The notes under the pieces: model-generated
The model's input: the letters and a program-made list of their open reading frames with translations, nothing else
Told to the model about the DNA's origin: nothing
The model's database searches: none
Translations under genes and position numbers: made by a program
Part shown: piece after piece, positions 47,957-61,680 of the stretch
How the letters are laid out: every line of letters begins with the position of its first letter
Numbering within the stretch: the first letter of the stretch is position 1
Source: Lasioglossum baleicum
Taxonomy: Eukaryota; Arthropoda; Insecta; Hymenoptera; Halictidae
DNA length: 64,000 nucleotides
Reading direction: 5' to 3'
Assembly (NCBI RefSeq): GCF_051020765.1
Contig: NW_027469107.1
Coordinates: forward strand, 930,001 to 994,000

Positions 47957-50900
47957 TCATCGAGGCGCCGTAAAATTATCAAACGTTGCCCTGTCCGCGG
48001 CTATAAAATGGTTGGGGAGCACTGCTGTTAAGCACAAGTGAAAGCATTTGAATTCGAACAATTGCAAGCTCGCATTTTCACCACAGGTCTAGCGAAACCT
48101 GAGGATTAAGCTGTACAATCCAATATTGCACCAACACAAAGTGGAACCCGCGCAGGATCTCGTTCTCCAACCGAAGCTGAGATGGTCGCGTTAGAAGAAT
48201 ACGCGGCCATCAACAAAGGGTATTTCGATTCGTCGGAGGACGACGTGATGAAGTAAAATTGGAATTTATTCTGCGCGGCTCACCGTCTCACCGGCGAGAA
48301 GTGGTCGAAGCCACCGCAACAATATAAACATTTAACGCCCCCCATCTCATCGAGGCGCCGTGAAATTATCAAACGTTGCCCGGTCCGCGGCTATAAAATG
48401 GTTGGGTAGCACTGCTGTAAAGCTCAAGTGAAAGCTTTTTGATTCGAAGAATTGCAAGCTCATATTATCACCACTTGTCTAACGAAATGTGAGAATTAAG
48501 CTGTATAACCCAATATTGCACCAACACAGAGTGGATCCCCGCGCAGGATCTCGTTCTCCAACCGAAGCAGAGATGGACGCGTTCGAAGAATAAGCGATCA
48601 TCCACAAAGGGTATTTCGATTCGTCGGTTGACAACGTGATAAAGAAAAGTTGGAATTTGTTCTGCGAGGCTCTCCGTCTCACCGGCGAGAAGTGGTCGAA
48701 GCCACCGCAACAATATAAACAATTAACGCCCCTCACCCCTCATCGGGCGCGGTAAAATTATCAAACGTTGACCGGTTCGCGGCTATAAAATGGTTGGGGA
48801 GCACTGCTGTCAAGCACAAGTGAAAGCTTTTTGATTCGAAGAATTGCAAGCTCATATTATCTCCACTGGTCTAGCGAAACCTGAGAATTAAGCTGTACTA
48901 TCCAATATTGCACCAACACAGAGTGGAACCCGCGCAGGATCTCGTTCTCCAACCGAAGCTGAGATGGTCGCGTTAGAAGAATACGCGGCCATCAACAAAG
49001 GGTATTTCGATTCGTCGGAGGACGACGTGATGAAGTAAAATTGGAATTTATTCTGCGCGGCTCATCGTCTCACCGGCGAGAAGTGGTCGAAGCCACCGCA
49101 ACAATATAAACAATTAACGCCCCCCATTTCATCGAGGCGCCGTAAAATTATCAAACGTTGCCCGGTCCGCGGCTATAAAATGGTTGGGTAGCACTGCTGT
49201 AAAGCTCAAGTGAAAGCTTTTTGATTCGAAGAATTGCAAGCTCATATTATCACCACTTGTCTAACGAAATGTGAGAATTAAGCTGTATAACCCAATATTG
49301 CACCAACACAGAGTGGATCCCCGCGCAGGATCTCGTTCTCCAACCGAAGCAGAGATGGACGCGTTCGAAGAATAAGCGATCATCCACAAAGGGTATTTCG
49401 ATTCGTCGGTTGACAACGTGATAAAGAAAAGTTGGAATTTGTTCTGCGAGGCTCACCGTCTCACCGGCGAGAAGTGGTCGAAGCCACCGCAACAATATAA
49501 ACAATTAACGCCCCTCCCCCCTCATCGGGCGCGGTAAAATTATCAAACGTTGCCCTGTCCGCGGCTATAAAATGGTTGGGGAGCACTGCTGTTAAGCACA
49601 AGTGAAAGCTTTTGGATTCGAACAATTGCATGCTCGAATTTTCACCACAGGTCTAGCGAAACCTGAGAATAAAGCTGTACAGCCCAATATTGCACCAACA
49701 CAGAGTGGATCCACGCGCAGGATCTCGTTCTCCAACCGAAGCTGAGATGGTCGCGTTCGAAGAATACGCGGCCATCAACAAAGGGTACTTCGATTCGTCG
49801 GAGGACGACGTGATGAATTATAATAGGAATTTATTCTGCGCGGCTCACCGTCTCACCGGCGAGAAGTGGTCGAAGCCACCGCAACAATATAAACAATTAA
49901 CGCCCCCCATTTCATCGAGGCGCCGTAAAATTATCAAACGTTGCCCGGTCCGCGGCTATAAAATGGTTGGGTAGCACTGCTGTAAAGCTCAAGTGAAAGA
50001 TTTTTGATTCGAAGAATTGCAAGCTCATATTATCACCACTTGTCTAACGAAATGTGAGAATTACGCTGTATAACCCAATGTTGCACCAACACAGAGTGGA
50101 TCCCCGCGCAGGATCTCGTTCTCCAACCGAAGCAGAGATGGACGCGTTCGAAGAATAAGCGATCATCCACAAAGGGTATTTCGATTCGTCGGTTGACAAC
50201 GTGATAAAGAAAAGTTGGAATTTGTTCTGCGAGGCTCACCGTCTCACCGGCGAGAAGTGGTCGAAGCCACCGCAACAATATAAACAATTAATGGTCCTCC
50301 CCCCTCATCGGGCGCGGTAAAATTATCAAACGTTGACCGGTTCGCGGCTATAAAATGGTTGGGTAGCACTGCTGTAAAGCTCAAGTGAAAGCTTTTTGAT
50401 TCGAAGAATTGCAAGCTCATATTATCACCACTTGTCTAACGAAATGTGAGAATTAAGCTGTATAACCCAATATTGCACCAACACAGAGTGGATCCCCGCG
50501 CAGGATCTCGTTCTCCAACCGAAACAGAGATGGACGCGTTCGAAGAATAAGCGATCATCCACAAAGGGTATTTCGATTCGTCGGTTGACAACGTGATAAA
50601 GAAAAGTTGGAATTTGTTCTGCGACGCTCACCGTCTCACCGGCGAGAAGTGGTCGAAGCCACCGCAACAATATGAACAATTAACGCCCCTCCGCCCTCAT
50701 CGGGCGCGGTAAAATTATCAAACGTTGACCGGTTCGCGGCTATAAAATGGTTGGGGAGCACTGCTGTCAACCACAAGAGAAAGCTTTTTGATTCGAAGAA
50801 TTGCAAGCTCATATTATCACCACTGGTCTAACGAAATGTGCGAATTAAGCTGAACAACCCAATATTGCACCAACACAGAGTGGAACCACGCGCAGGATCT

Positions 50901-51319
50901 CGTTCTGCAACCGTAGCAGAGATGAACCCGTTCGAAGAATACGCGACCGTCCACAAACGGTATTTCGATTCGTCGGAGCACGACGTGATGAAGTAAAATT
51001 AGAATTTATTCTGCGAGGCTCACCGTCTCACCGGCGAGAAGTGGTCGAAGCCACCGCAACAATATAAACATTTAACGCCCCCCATCTCATCGAGGCGCCG
51101 TGAAATTATGAAACGTTGCCCGGTCCGCGGCTATTAAATGGTTGGGGAGCACTGCTGTAAAGCACAAGTGAAAGCTTTTTGATTCGAAGAATTGCAAGCT
51201 CATATTATCACCACTGGTCTAGCGAAACCTGAGAATTAATCTGTACTATCCAATATTGCACCAACACAGACTGGAACCCGCGCACGATTTCGTTCTCCAA
51301 ACGAAGCTGAGATGGTCGC

Positions 51320-51336
51320 GTTCGAAGAATACGGGG
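51320..51336 (+). other. CENP-B-box-like motif, 9/9 core
   Basis: Perfect core match in the D1 monomer at 51181, position 2 of the 6-monomer unit. Confidence 0.6.
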
Positions 51337-52100
51337 CCATCAACAAAGGGTATTTCGATTCGTCGGAGGACGACGTGATGAATTATAATAGGAATTTATT
51401 CTGCGCGGCTCACCGTCTCACCGGCGAGAAGTGGTCGAAGCCACCGCAACAATATAAACAATTAACGCCCCCCATCTCATCGAGGCGCCGTGAAATTATG
51501 AAACGTAGCCCGGTCCGCGGCTATAAAATGGTTGGGGAGCACTGCTGTAAAGCACAAGTGAAATCTTCTTGATTCGAAGAATTGCAAGCTCATATTATCA
51601 CCACTGGTCTAACGAAATGTGCGAATTAAGTTGAACAACCCAATATTGCACCAACACAGAGTGGAACCACGCGCAGGATCTCGTTCTGCAACCGAAGCTG
51701 AGATGGTCGCGTTCGAAGAATACGCGGCCATCAACAAAGGGTATTTCGATTCGTCGGAGGACGACGTGATGTATTATAATAGGAATTTATTCTGCGCGGC
51801 GCACCGTCTCACCGGCGAGAAGTGGTCGAAGCCACCGCAACAATATAAACAATTAACGCCCCCCATCTCATCGAGGCGCCGTGAAATTATGAAACGTTGC
51901 CCGGTCCGCGGCTATTAAATGGTTGGGGGGCACTGCTGTAAAGCACAAGTGAAAGCTTTTTGATTCGAAGAATTGCAAGCTCATATTATCACCACTGGTC
52001 TAGCGAAACCTGAGAATTAATCTGTACTATCCAATATTGCACCAACACAGAGTGGAACCCGCGCACGATTTCGTTCTCCAACCGAAGCTGAGATGGTCGC

Positions 52101-52117
52101 GTTCGAAGAATACGGGG
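52101..52117 (+). other. CENP-B-box-like motif, 9/9 core
   Basis: Perfect core match in the D1 monomer at 51962, position 4 of the 6-monomer unit. Confidence 0.6.
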
Positions 52118-52639
52118 CCATCAACAAAGGGTATTTCGATTCGTCGGAGGACGACGTGATGAATTATAATAGGAATTTATTCTGCGCGGCTCACCGTCTC
52201 ACCGGCGAGAAGTGGTCGAAGCCACGGCAACAATATAAACAATTAACGCCCCCCATCTCATCGAGGCGCCGTGAATTTATGAAACGTTGCCCGGTCCGCG
52301 GCTATAAAATGGTTGGGGAGCACTGCTGTAAAGCACAAGTGAAATCTTTTTGATTCGAAGAATTGCAAGCTCATATTATCACCACTAGTCTAACGAAATG
52401 AGCGAATTAAGCTGAACAACCCAATATTGCACCAACACAGAGTGGAACCACGCGCACGATCTCGTTCTGCAACCGTAGCAGAGATGGACCCGTTCGAAGA
52501 ATACGCGACCATCCACAAAGGGTATTTCGATTCGTCGGAGCACGACGTGATGAAGTAAAATTGGAATTTATTCTGCGTGGCTCACCGTCTCACCGGCGAG
52601 AAGTGGTCGAAGCCACCGTAACAATAGAAACAATTGACG

Positions 52640-52649
52640 CCCCCCCCCC
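52640..52649 (+). repeat. C10 tract in C1 tail
   Basis: Ten consecutive C at the homologous place in the 6-monomer unit. Confidence 0.95.
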
Positions 52650-53663
52650 TCATCGAGGCGCCGTAAAATTATCAAACGTTGCCCTGTCCGCGGCTATAAA
52701 ATGGTTGGGGAGCACTGCTGTTAAGCACAAGTGAAAGCATTTGAATTCGAACAATTGCAAGCTCGCATTTTCACCACAGGTCTAGCGAAACCTGAGGATT
52801 AAGCTGTACAATCCAATATTGCACCAACACAAAGTGGAACCCGCGCAGGATCTCGTTCTCCAACCGAAGCTGAGATGGTCGCGTTAGAAGAATACGCGGC
52901 CATCAACAAAGGGTATTTCGATTCGTCGGAGGACGACGTGATGAAGTAAAATTGGAATTTATTCTGCGCGGCTCACCGTCTCACCGGCGAGAAGTGGTCG
53001 AAGCCACCGCAACAATATAAACATTTAACGCCCCCCATCTCATCGAGGCGCCGTGAAATTATGAAACGTTGCCCGGTCCGCGGCTATAAAATGGTTGGGG
53101 AGCACTGCTGTAAAGCACAAGTGAAATCTTCTTGATTCGAAGAATTGCAAGCTCATATTATCACCACTGGTCTAACGAAATGTGCGAATTAAGCTGAACA
53201 ACCCAATATTGCACCAACACAGAGTGGAACCACGCGCAGGATCTCGTTCTGCAACCGTAGCAGAGATGAACCCGTTCGAAGAATACGCGACCGTCCACAA
53301 ACGGTATTTCGATTCGTCGGAGCACGACGTGATGAAGTAAAATTAGAATTTATTCTGCGAGGCTCACCGTCTCACCGGCGAGAAGTGGTCGAAGCCACCG
53401 CAACAATATAAACATTTAACGCCCCCCATCTCATCGAGGCGCCGTGAAATTATGAAACGTTGCCCGGTCCGCGGCTATTAAATGGTTGGGGAGCACTGCT
53501 GTAAAGCACAAGTGAAAGCTTTTTGATTCGAAGAATTGCAAGCTCATATTATCACCACTGGTCTAGCGAAACCTGAGAATTAATCTGTACTATCCAATAT
53601 TGCACCAACACAGACTGGAACCCGCGCACGATTTCGTTCTCCAAACGAAGCTGAGATGGTCGC

Positions 53664-53680
53664 GTTCGAAGAATACGGGG
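53664..53680 (+). other. CENP-B-box-like motif, 9/9 core
   Basis: Perfect core match in the D1 monomer at 53525, position 2 of the second 12-monomer copy. The same monomer has a private C-to-T change (GGCTTACC) downstream, outside the motif. Confidence 0.6.
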
Positions 53681-54444
53681 CCATCAACAAAGGGTATTTC
53701 GATTCGTCGGAGGACGACGTGATGAATTATAATAGGAATTTATTCTGCGCGGCTTACCGTCTCACCGGCGAGAAGTGGTCGAAGCCACCGCAACAATATA
53801 AACAATTAACGCCCCCCATCTCATCGAGGCGCCGTGAAATTATGAAACGTAGCCCGGTCCGCGGCTATAAAATGGTTGGGGAGCACTGCTGTAAAGCACA
53901 AGTGAAATCTTCTTGATTCGAAGAATTGCAAGCTCATATTATCACCACTGGTCTAACGAAATGTGCGAATTAAGTTGAACAACCCAATATTGCACCAACA
54001 CAGAGTGGAACCACGCGCAGGATCTCGTTCTGCAACCGAAGCTGAGATGGTCGCGTTCGAAGAATACGCGGCCATCAACAAAGGGTATTTCGATTCGTCG
54101 GAGGACGACGTGATGTATTATAATAGGAATTTATTCTGCGCGGCGCACCGTCTCACCGGCGAGAAGTGGTCGAAGCCACCGCAACAATATAAACAATTAA
54201 CGCCCCCCATCTCATCGAGGCGCCGTGAAATTATGAAACGTTGCCCGGTCCGCGGCTATTAAATGGTTGGGGGGCACTGCTGTAAAGCACAAGTGAAAGC
54301 TTTTTGATTCGAAGAATTGCAAGCTCATATTATCACCACTGGTCTAGCGAAACCTGAGAATTAATCTGTACTATCCAATATTGCACCAACACAGAGTGGA
54401 ACCCGCGCACGATTTCGTTCTCCAACCGAAGCTGAGATGGTCGC

Positions 54445-54461
54445 GTTCGAAGAATACGGGG
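54445..54461 (+). other. CENP-B-box-like motif, 9/9 core
   Basis: Perfect core match in the D1 monomer at 54306, position 4 of the second 12-monomer copy. Confidence 0.6.
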
Positions 54462-54983
54462 CCATCAACAAAGGGTATTTCGATTCGTCGGAGGACGACG
54501 TGATGAATTATAATAGGAATTTATTCTGCGCGGCTCACCGTCTCACCGGCGAGAAGTGGTCGAAGCCACGGCAACAATATAAACAATTAACGCCCCCCAT
54601 CTCATCGAGGCGCCGTGAATTTATGAAACGTTGCCCGGTCCGCGGCTATAAAATGGTTGGGGAGCACTGCTGTAAAGCACAAGTGAAATCTTTTTGATTC
54701 GAAGAATTGCAAGCTCATATTATCACCACTAGTCTAACGAAATGAGCGAATTAAGCTGAACAACCCAATATTGCACCAACACAGAGTGGAACCACGCGCA
54801 CGATCTCGTTCTGCAACCGTAGCAGAGATGGACCCGTTCGAAGAATACGCGACCATCCACAAAGGGTATTTCGATTCGTCGAAGCACGACGTGATGAAGT
54901 AAAATTGGAATTTATTCTGCGTGGCTCACCGTCTCACCGGCGAGAAGTGGTCGAAGCCACGGTAACAATAGAAACAATTGACG

Positions 54984-54994
54984 CCCCCCCCCCC
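54984..54994 (+). repeat. C11 tract in C1 tail
   Basis: Eleven consecutive C, one more than in the sister copies. This length difference makes the unit one base longer. Confidence 0.95.
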
Positions 54995-57900
54995 TCATCG
55001 AGGCGCCGTAAAATTATCAAACGTTGCCCTGTCCGCGGCTATAAAATGGTTGGGGAGCACTGCTGTTAAGCACAAGTGAAAGCATTTGAATTCGAACAAT
55101 TGCAAGCTCGCATTTTCACCACAGGTCTAGCGAAACCTGAGGATTAAGCTGTACAATCCAATATTGCACCAACACAAAGTGGAACCCGCGCAGGATCTCG
55201 TTCTCCAACCGAAGCTGAGATGGTCGCGTTAGAAGAATACGCGGCCATCAACAAAGGGTATTTCGATTCGTCGGAGGACGACGTGATGAAGTAAAATTGG
55301 AATTTATTCTGCGCGGCTCACCGTCTCACCGGCGAGAAGTGGTCGAAGCCACCGCAACAATATAAACATTTAACGCCCCCCATCTCATCGAGGCGCCGTG
55401 AAATTATCAAACGTTGCCCGGTCCGCGGCTATAAAATGGTTGGGTAGCACTGCTGTAAAGCTCAAGTGAAAGCTTTTTGATTCGAAGAATTGCAAGCTCA
55501 TATTATCACCACTTGTCTAACGAAATGTGAGAATTAAGCTGTATAACCCAATATTGCACCAACACAGAGTGGATCCCCGCGCAGGATCTCGTTCTCCAAC
55601 CGAAGCAGAGATGGACGCGTTCGAAGAATAAGCGATCATCCACAAAGGGTATTTCGATTCGTCGGTTGACAACGTGATAAAGAAAAGTTGGAATTTGTTC
55701 TGCGAGGCTCTCCGTCTCACCGGCGAGAAGTGGTCGAAGCCACCGCAACAATATAAACAATTAACGCCCCTCACCCCTCATCGGGCGCGGTAAAATTATC
55801 AAACGTTGACCGGTTCGCGGCTATAAAATGGTTGGGGAGCACTGCTGTCAAGCACAAGTGAAAGCTTTTTGATTCGAAGAATTGCAAGCTCATATTATCT
55901 CCACTGGTCTAGCGAAACCTGAGAATTAAGCTGTACTATCCAATATTGCACCAACACAGAGTGGAACCCGCGCAGGATCTCGTTCTCCAACCGAAGCTGA
56001 GATGGTCGCGTTAGAAGAATACGCGGCCATCAACAAAGGGTATTTCGATTCGTCGGAGGACGACGTGATGAAGTAAAATTGGAATTTATTCTGCGCGGCT
56101 CATCGTCTCACCGGCGAGAAGTGGTCGAAGCCACCGCAACAATATAAACAATTAACGCCCCCCATTTCATCGAGGCGCCGTAAAATTATCAAACGTTGCC
56201 CGGTCCGCGGCTATAAAATGGTTGGGTAGCACTGCTGTAAAGCTCAAGTGAAAGCTTTTTGATTCGAAGAATTGCAAGCTCATATTATCACCACTTGTCT
56301 AACGAAATGTGAGAATTAAGCTGTATAACCCAATATTGCACCAACACAGAGTGGATCCCCGCGCAGGATCTCGTTCTCCAACCGAAGCAGAGATGGACGC
56401 GTTCGAAGAATAAGCGATCATCCACAAAGGGTATTTCGATTCGTCGGTTGACAACGTGATAAAGAAAAGTTGGAATTTGTTCTGCGAGGCTCACCGTCTC
56501 ACCGGCGAGAAGTGGTCGAAGCCACCGCAACAATATAAACAATTAACGCCCCTCCCCCCTCATCGGGCGCGGTAAAATTATCAAACGTTGCCCTGTCCGC
56601 GGCTATAAAATGGTTGGGGAGCACTGCTGTTAAGCACAAGTGAAAGCTTTTGGATTCGAACAATTGCATGCTCGAATTTTCACCACAGGTCTAGCGAAAC
56701 CTGAGAATAAAGCTGTACAGCCCAATATTGCACCAACACAGAGTGGATCCACGCGCAGGATCTCGTTCTCCAACCGAAGCTGAGATGGTCGCGTTCGAAG
56801 AATACGCGGCCATCAACAAAGGGTACTTCGATTCGTCGGAGGACGACGTGATGAATTATAATAGGAATTTATTCTGCGCGGCTCACCGTCTCACCGGCGA
56901 GAAGTGGTCGAAGCCACCGCAACAATATAAACAATTAACGCCCCCCATTTCATCGAGGCGCCGTAAAATTATCAAACGTTGCCCGGTCCGCGGCTATAAA
57001 ATGGTTGGGTAGCACTGCTGTAAAGCTCAAGTGAAAGATTTTTGATTCGAAGAATTGCAAGCTCATATTATCACCACTTGTCTAACGAAATGTGAGAATT
57101 ACGCTGTATAACCCAATGTTGCACCAACACAGAGTGGATCCCCGCGCAGGATCTCGTTCTCCAACCGAAGCAGAGATGGACGCGTTCGAAGAATAAGCGA
57201 TCATCCACAAAGGGTATTTCGATTCGTCGGTTGACAACGTGATAAAGAAAAGTTGGAATTTGTTCTGCGAGGCTCACCGTCTCACCGGCGAGAAGTGGTC
57301 GAAGCCACCGCAACAATATAAACAATTAATGGTCCTCCCCCCTCATCGGGCGCGGTAAAATTATCAAACGTTGACCGGTTCGCGGCTATAAAATGGTTGG
57401 GTAGCACTGCTGTAAAGCTCAAGTGAAAGCTTTTTGATTCGAAGAATTGCAAGCTCATATTATCACCACTTGTCTAACGAAATGTGAGAATTAAGCTGTA
57501 TAACCCAATATTGCACCAACACAGAGTGGATCCCCGCGCAGGATCTCGTTCTCCAACCGAAACAGAGATGGACGCGTTCGAAGAATAAGCGATCATCCAC
57601 AAAGGGTATTTCGATTCGTCGGTTGACAACGTGATAAAGAAAAGTTGGAATTTGTTCTGCGACGCTCACCGTCTCACCGGCGAGAAGTGGTCGAAGCCAC
57701 CGCAACAATATGAACAATTAACGCCCCTCCGCCCTCATCGGGCGCGGTAAAATTATCAAACGTTGACCGGTTCGCGGCTATAAAATGGTTGGGGAGCACT
57801 GCTGTCAACCACAAGAGAAAGCTTTTTGATTCGAAGAATTGCAAGCTCATATTATCACCACTGGTCTAACGAAATGTGCGAATTAAGCTGAACAACCCAA

Positions 57901-58357
57901 TATTGCACCAACACAGAGTGGAACCACGCGCAGGATCTCGTTCTGCAACCGTAGCAGAGATGAACCCGTTCGAAGAATACGCGACCGTCCACAAACGGTA
58001 TTTCGATTCGTCGGAGCACGACGTGATGAAGTAAAATTAGAATTTATTCTGCGAGGCTCACCGTCTCACCGGCGAGAAGTGGTCGAAGCCACCGCAACAA
58101 TATAAACATTTAACGCCCCCCATCTCATCGAGGCGCCGTGAAATTATGAAACGTTGCCCGGTCCGCGGCTATTAAATGGTTGGGGAGCACTGCTGTAAAG
58201 CACAAGTGAAAGCTTTTTGATTCGAAGAATTGCAAGCTCATATTATCACCACTGGTCTAGCGAAACCTGAGAATTAATCTGTACTATCCAATATTGCACC
58301 AACACAGACTGGAACCCGCGCACGATTTCGTTCTCCAAACGAAGCTGAGATGGTCGC

Positions 58358-58374
58358 GTTCGAAGAATACGGGG
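58358..58374 (+). other. CENP-B-box-like motif, 9/9 core
   Basis: Perfect core match in the D1 monomer at 58219, position 2 of the third copy of the 12-monomer unit. Confidence 0.6.
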
Positions 58375-59138
58375 CCATCAACAAAGGGTATTTCGATTCG
58401 TCGGAGGACGACGTGATGAATTATAATAGGAATTTATTCTGCGCGGCTCACCGTCTCACCGGCGAGAAGTGGTCGAAGCCACCGCAACAATATAAACAAT
58501 TAACGCCCCCCATCTCATCGAGGCGCCGTGAAATTATGAAACGTAGCCCGGTCCGCGGCTATAAAATGGTTGGGGAGCACTGCTGTAAAGCACAAGTGAA
58601 ATCTTCTTGATTCGAAGAATTGCAAGCTCATATTATCACCACTGGTCTAACGAAATGTGCGAATTAAGTTGAACAACCCAATATTGCACCAACACAGAGT
58701 GGAACCACGCGCAGGATCTCGTTCTGCAACCGAAGCTGAGATGGTCGCGTTCGAAGAATACGCGGCCATCAACAAAGGGTATTTCGATTCGTCGGAGGAC
58801 GACGTGATGTATTATAATAGGAATTTATTCTGCGCGGCGCACCGTCTCACCGGCGAGAAGTGGTCGAAGCCACCGCAACAATATAAACAATTAACGCCCC
58901 CCATCTCATCGAGGCGCCGTGAAATTATGAAACGTTGCCCGGTCCGCGGCTATTAAATGGTTGGGGGGCACTGCTGTAAAGCACAAGTGAAAGCTTTTTG
59001 ATTCGAAGAATTGCAAGCTCATATTATCACCACTGGTCTAGCGAAACCTGAGAATTAATCTGTACTATCCAATATTGCACCAACACAGAGTGGAACCCGC
59101 GCACGATTTCGTTCTCCAACCGAAGCTGAGATGGTCGC

Positions 59139-59155
59139 GTTCGAAGAATACGGGG
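59139..59155 (+). other. CENP-B-box-like motif, 9/9 core
   Basis: Perfect core match in the D1 monomer at 59000, position 4 of the third copy of the 12-monomer unit. Confidence 0.6.
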
Positions 59156-59677
59156 CCATCAACAAAGGGTATTTCGATTCGTCGGAGGACGACGTGATGA
59201 ATTATAATAGGAATTTATTCTGCGCGGCTCACCGTCTCACCGGCGAGAAGTGGTCGAAGCCACGGCAACAATATAAACAATTAACGCCCCCCATCTCATC
59301 GAGGCGCCGTGAATTTATGAAACGTTGCCCGGTCCGCGGCTATAAAATGGTTGGGGAGCACTGCTGTAAAGCACAAGTGAAATCTTTTTGATTCGAAGAA
59401 TTGCAAGCTCATATTATCACCACTAGTCTAACGAAATGAGCGAATTAAGCTGAACAACCCAATATTGCACCAACACAGAGTGGAACCACGCGCACGATCT
59501 CGTTCTGCAACCGTAGCAGAGATGGACCCGTTCGAAGAATACGCGACCATCCACAAAGGGTATTTCGATTCGTCGGAGCACGACGTGATGAAGTAAAATT
59601 GGAATTTATTCTGCGTGGCTCACCGTCTCACCGGCGAGAAGTGGTCGAAGCCACCGTAACAATAGAAACAATTGACG

Positions 59678-59687
59678 CCCCCCCCCC
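59678..59687 (+). repeat. C10 tract in C1 tail
   Basis: Ten consecutive C at the homologous place in the third copy of the 12-monomer unit. Confidence 0.95.
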
Positions 59688-61658
59688 TCATCGAGGCGCC
59701 GTAAAATTATCAAACGTTGCCCTGTCCGCGGCTATAAAATGGTTGGGGAGCACTGCTGTTAAGCACAAGTGAAAGCATTTGAATTCGAACAATTGCAAGC
59801 TCGCATTTTCACCACAGGTCTAGCGAAACCTGAGGATTAAGCTGTACAATCCAATATTGCACCAACACAAAGTGGAACCCGCGCAGGATCTCGTTCTCCA
59901 ACCGAAGCTGAGATGGTCGCGTTAGAAGAATACGCGGCCATCAACAAAGGGTATTTCGATTCGTCGGAGGACGACGTGATGAAGTAAAATTGGAATTTAT
60001 TCTGCGCGGCTCACCGTCTCACCGGCGAGAAGTGGTCGAAGCCACCGCAACAATATAAACATTTAACGCCCCCCATCTCATCGAGGCGCCGTGAAATTAT
60101 CAAACGTTGCCCGGTCCGCGGCTATAAAATGGTTGGGTAGCACTGCTGTAAAGCTCAAGTGAAAGCTTTTTGATTCGAAGAATTGCAAGCTCATATTATC
60201 ACCACTTGTCTAACGAAATGTGAGAATTAAGCTGTATAACCCAATATTGCACCAACACAGAGTGGATCCCCGCGCAGGATCTCGTTCTCCAACCGAAGCA
60301 GAGATGGACGCGTTCGAAGAATAAGCGATCATCCACAAAGGGTATTTCGATTCGTCGGTTGACAACGTGATAAAGAAAAGTTGGAATTTGTTCTGCGAGG
60401 CTCTCCGTCTCACCGGCGAGAAGTGGTCGAAGCCACCGCAACAATATAAACAATTAACGCCCCTCACCCCTCATCGGGCGCGGTAAAATTATCAAACGTT
60501 GACCGGTTCGCGGCTATAAAATGGTTGGGGAGCACTGCTGTCAAGCACAAGTGAAAGCTTTTTGATTCGAAGAATTGCAAGCTCATATTATCTCCACTGG
60601 TCTAGCGAAACCTGAGAATTAAGCTGTACTATCCAATATTGCACCAACACAGAGTGGAACCCGCGCAGGATCTCGTTCTCCAACCGAAGCTGAGATGGTC
60701 GCGTTAGAAGAATACGCGGCCATCAACAAAGGGTATTTCGATTCGTCGGAGGACGACGTGATGAAGTAAAATTGGAATTTATTCTGCGCGGCTCATCGTC
60801 TCACCGGCGAGAAGTGGTCGAAGCCACCGCAACAATATAAACAATTAACGCCCCCCATTTCATCGAGGCGCCGTAAAATTATCAAACGTTGCCCGGTCCG
60901 CGGCTATAAAATGGTTGGGTAGCACTGCTGTAAAGCTCAAGTGAAAGCTTTTTGATTCGAAGAATTGCAAGCTCATATTATCACCACTTGTCTAACGAAA
61001 TGTGAGAATTAAGCTGTATAACCCAATATTGCACCAACACAGAGTGGATCCCCGCGCAGGATCTCGTTCTCCAACCGAAGCAGAGATGGACGCGTTCGAA
61101 GAATAAGCGATCATCCACAAAGGGTATTTCGATTCGTCGGTTGACAACGTGATAAAGAAAAGTTGGAATTTGTTCTGCGAGGCTCACCGTCTCACCGGCG
61201 AGAAGTGGTCGAAGCCACCGCAACAATATAAACAATTAACGCCCCTCCCCCCTCATCGGGCGCGGTAAAATTATCAAACGTTGCCCTGTCCGCGGCTATA
61301 AAATGGTTGGGGAGCACTGCTGTTAAGCACAAGTGAAAGCTTTTGGATTCGAACAATTGCATGCTCGAATTTTCACCACAGGTCTAGCGAAACCTGAGAA
61401 TAAAGCTGTACAGCCCAATATTGCACCAACACAGAGTGGATCCACGCGCAGGATCTCGTTCTCCAACCGAAGCTGAGATGGTCGCGTTCGAAGAATACGC
61501 GGCCATCAACAAAGGGTACTTCGATTCGTCGGAGGACGACGTGATGAATTATAATAGGAATTTATTCTGCGCGGCTCACCGTCTCACCGGCGAGAAGTGG
61601 TCGAAGCCACCGCAACAATATAAACAATTAACGCCCCCCATCTCATCGAGGCGCCGTG

Positions 61659-61680
61659 AAAAATTATGAAACGTTGCCGG
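61659..61680 (+). other. Small indels in the D3 monomer at 61346
   Basis: GTGAAAAATTATG has two extra A bases compared with GTGAAATTATG, and GTTGCCGG has lost one C of GTTGCCCGG. Both fall within 20 bp and are found nowhere else, so they could be a real double event or an assembly error in homopolymers. Confidence 0.8.

Larger units (their letters stand above)
46097..50789 (+). repeat. 12-monomer unit, first copy (4693 bp)
   Basis: Order: C2, D1, D2, D1, C1, F, B1, A1, B1, D3, B1, B3. The unit recurs at 53134-57827, offset 7037-7038 bp. Its second half also occurs at 60172-61737. Markers include GGTTGGGGGGCACTG in the D2 tail, CCACGGCAACAATAT in the second D1, the C tract in C1, and GCATGCTCGAATTTTC in D3. 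Confidence 0.92.
50790..53133 (+). repeat. 6-monomer deletion form of the 12-monomer unit (2344 bp)
   Basis: Order: C2, D1, D2, D1, C1, F. It equals positions 1-6 of the 12-monomer unit. The F copy at 52744 ends with AAACATTTAACGCCC and then GAAATTATGAAACG, GAAATCTTCTTG, so its tail has switched to the type that precedes C2, as expected for an unequal exchange that skipped positions 7-12. Confidence 0.9.
53134..57827 (+). repeat. 12-monomer unit, second copy (4694 bp)
   Basis: Same order as 46097-50789. Private changes seen only here include GGCTTACCGTC near 53753, GTCGAAGCACG near 54880, CCACGGTAACAATAG near 54958 and an 11-base C tract at 54984. The rest looks the same as the first copy wherever I compared them. 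Confidence 0.92.
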
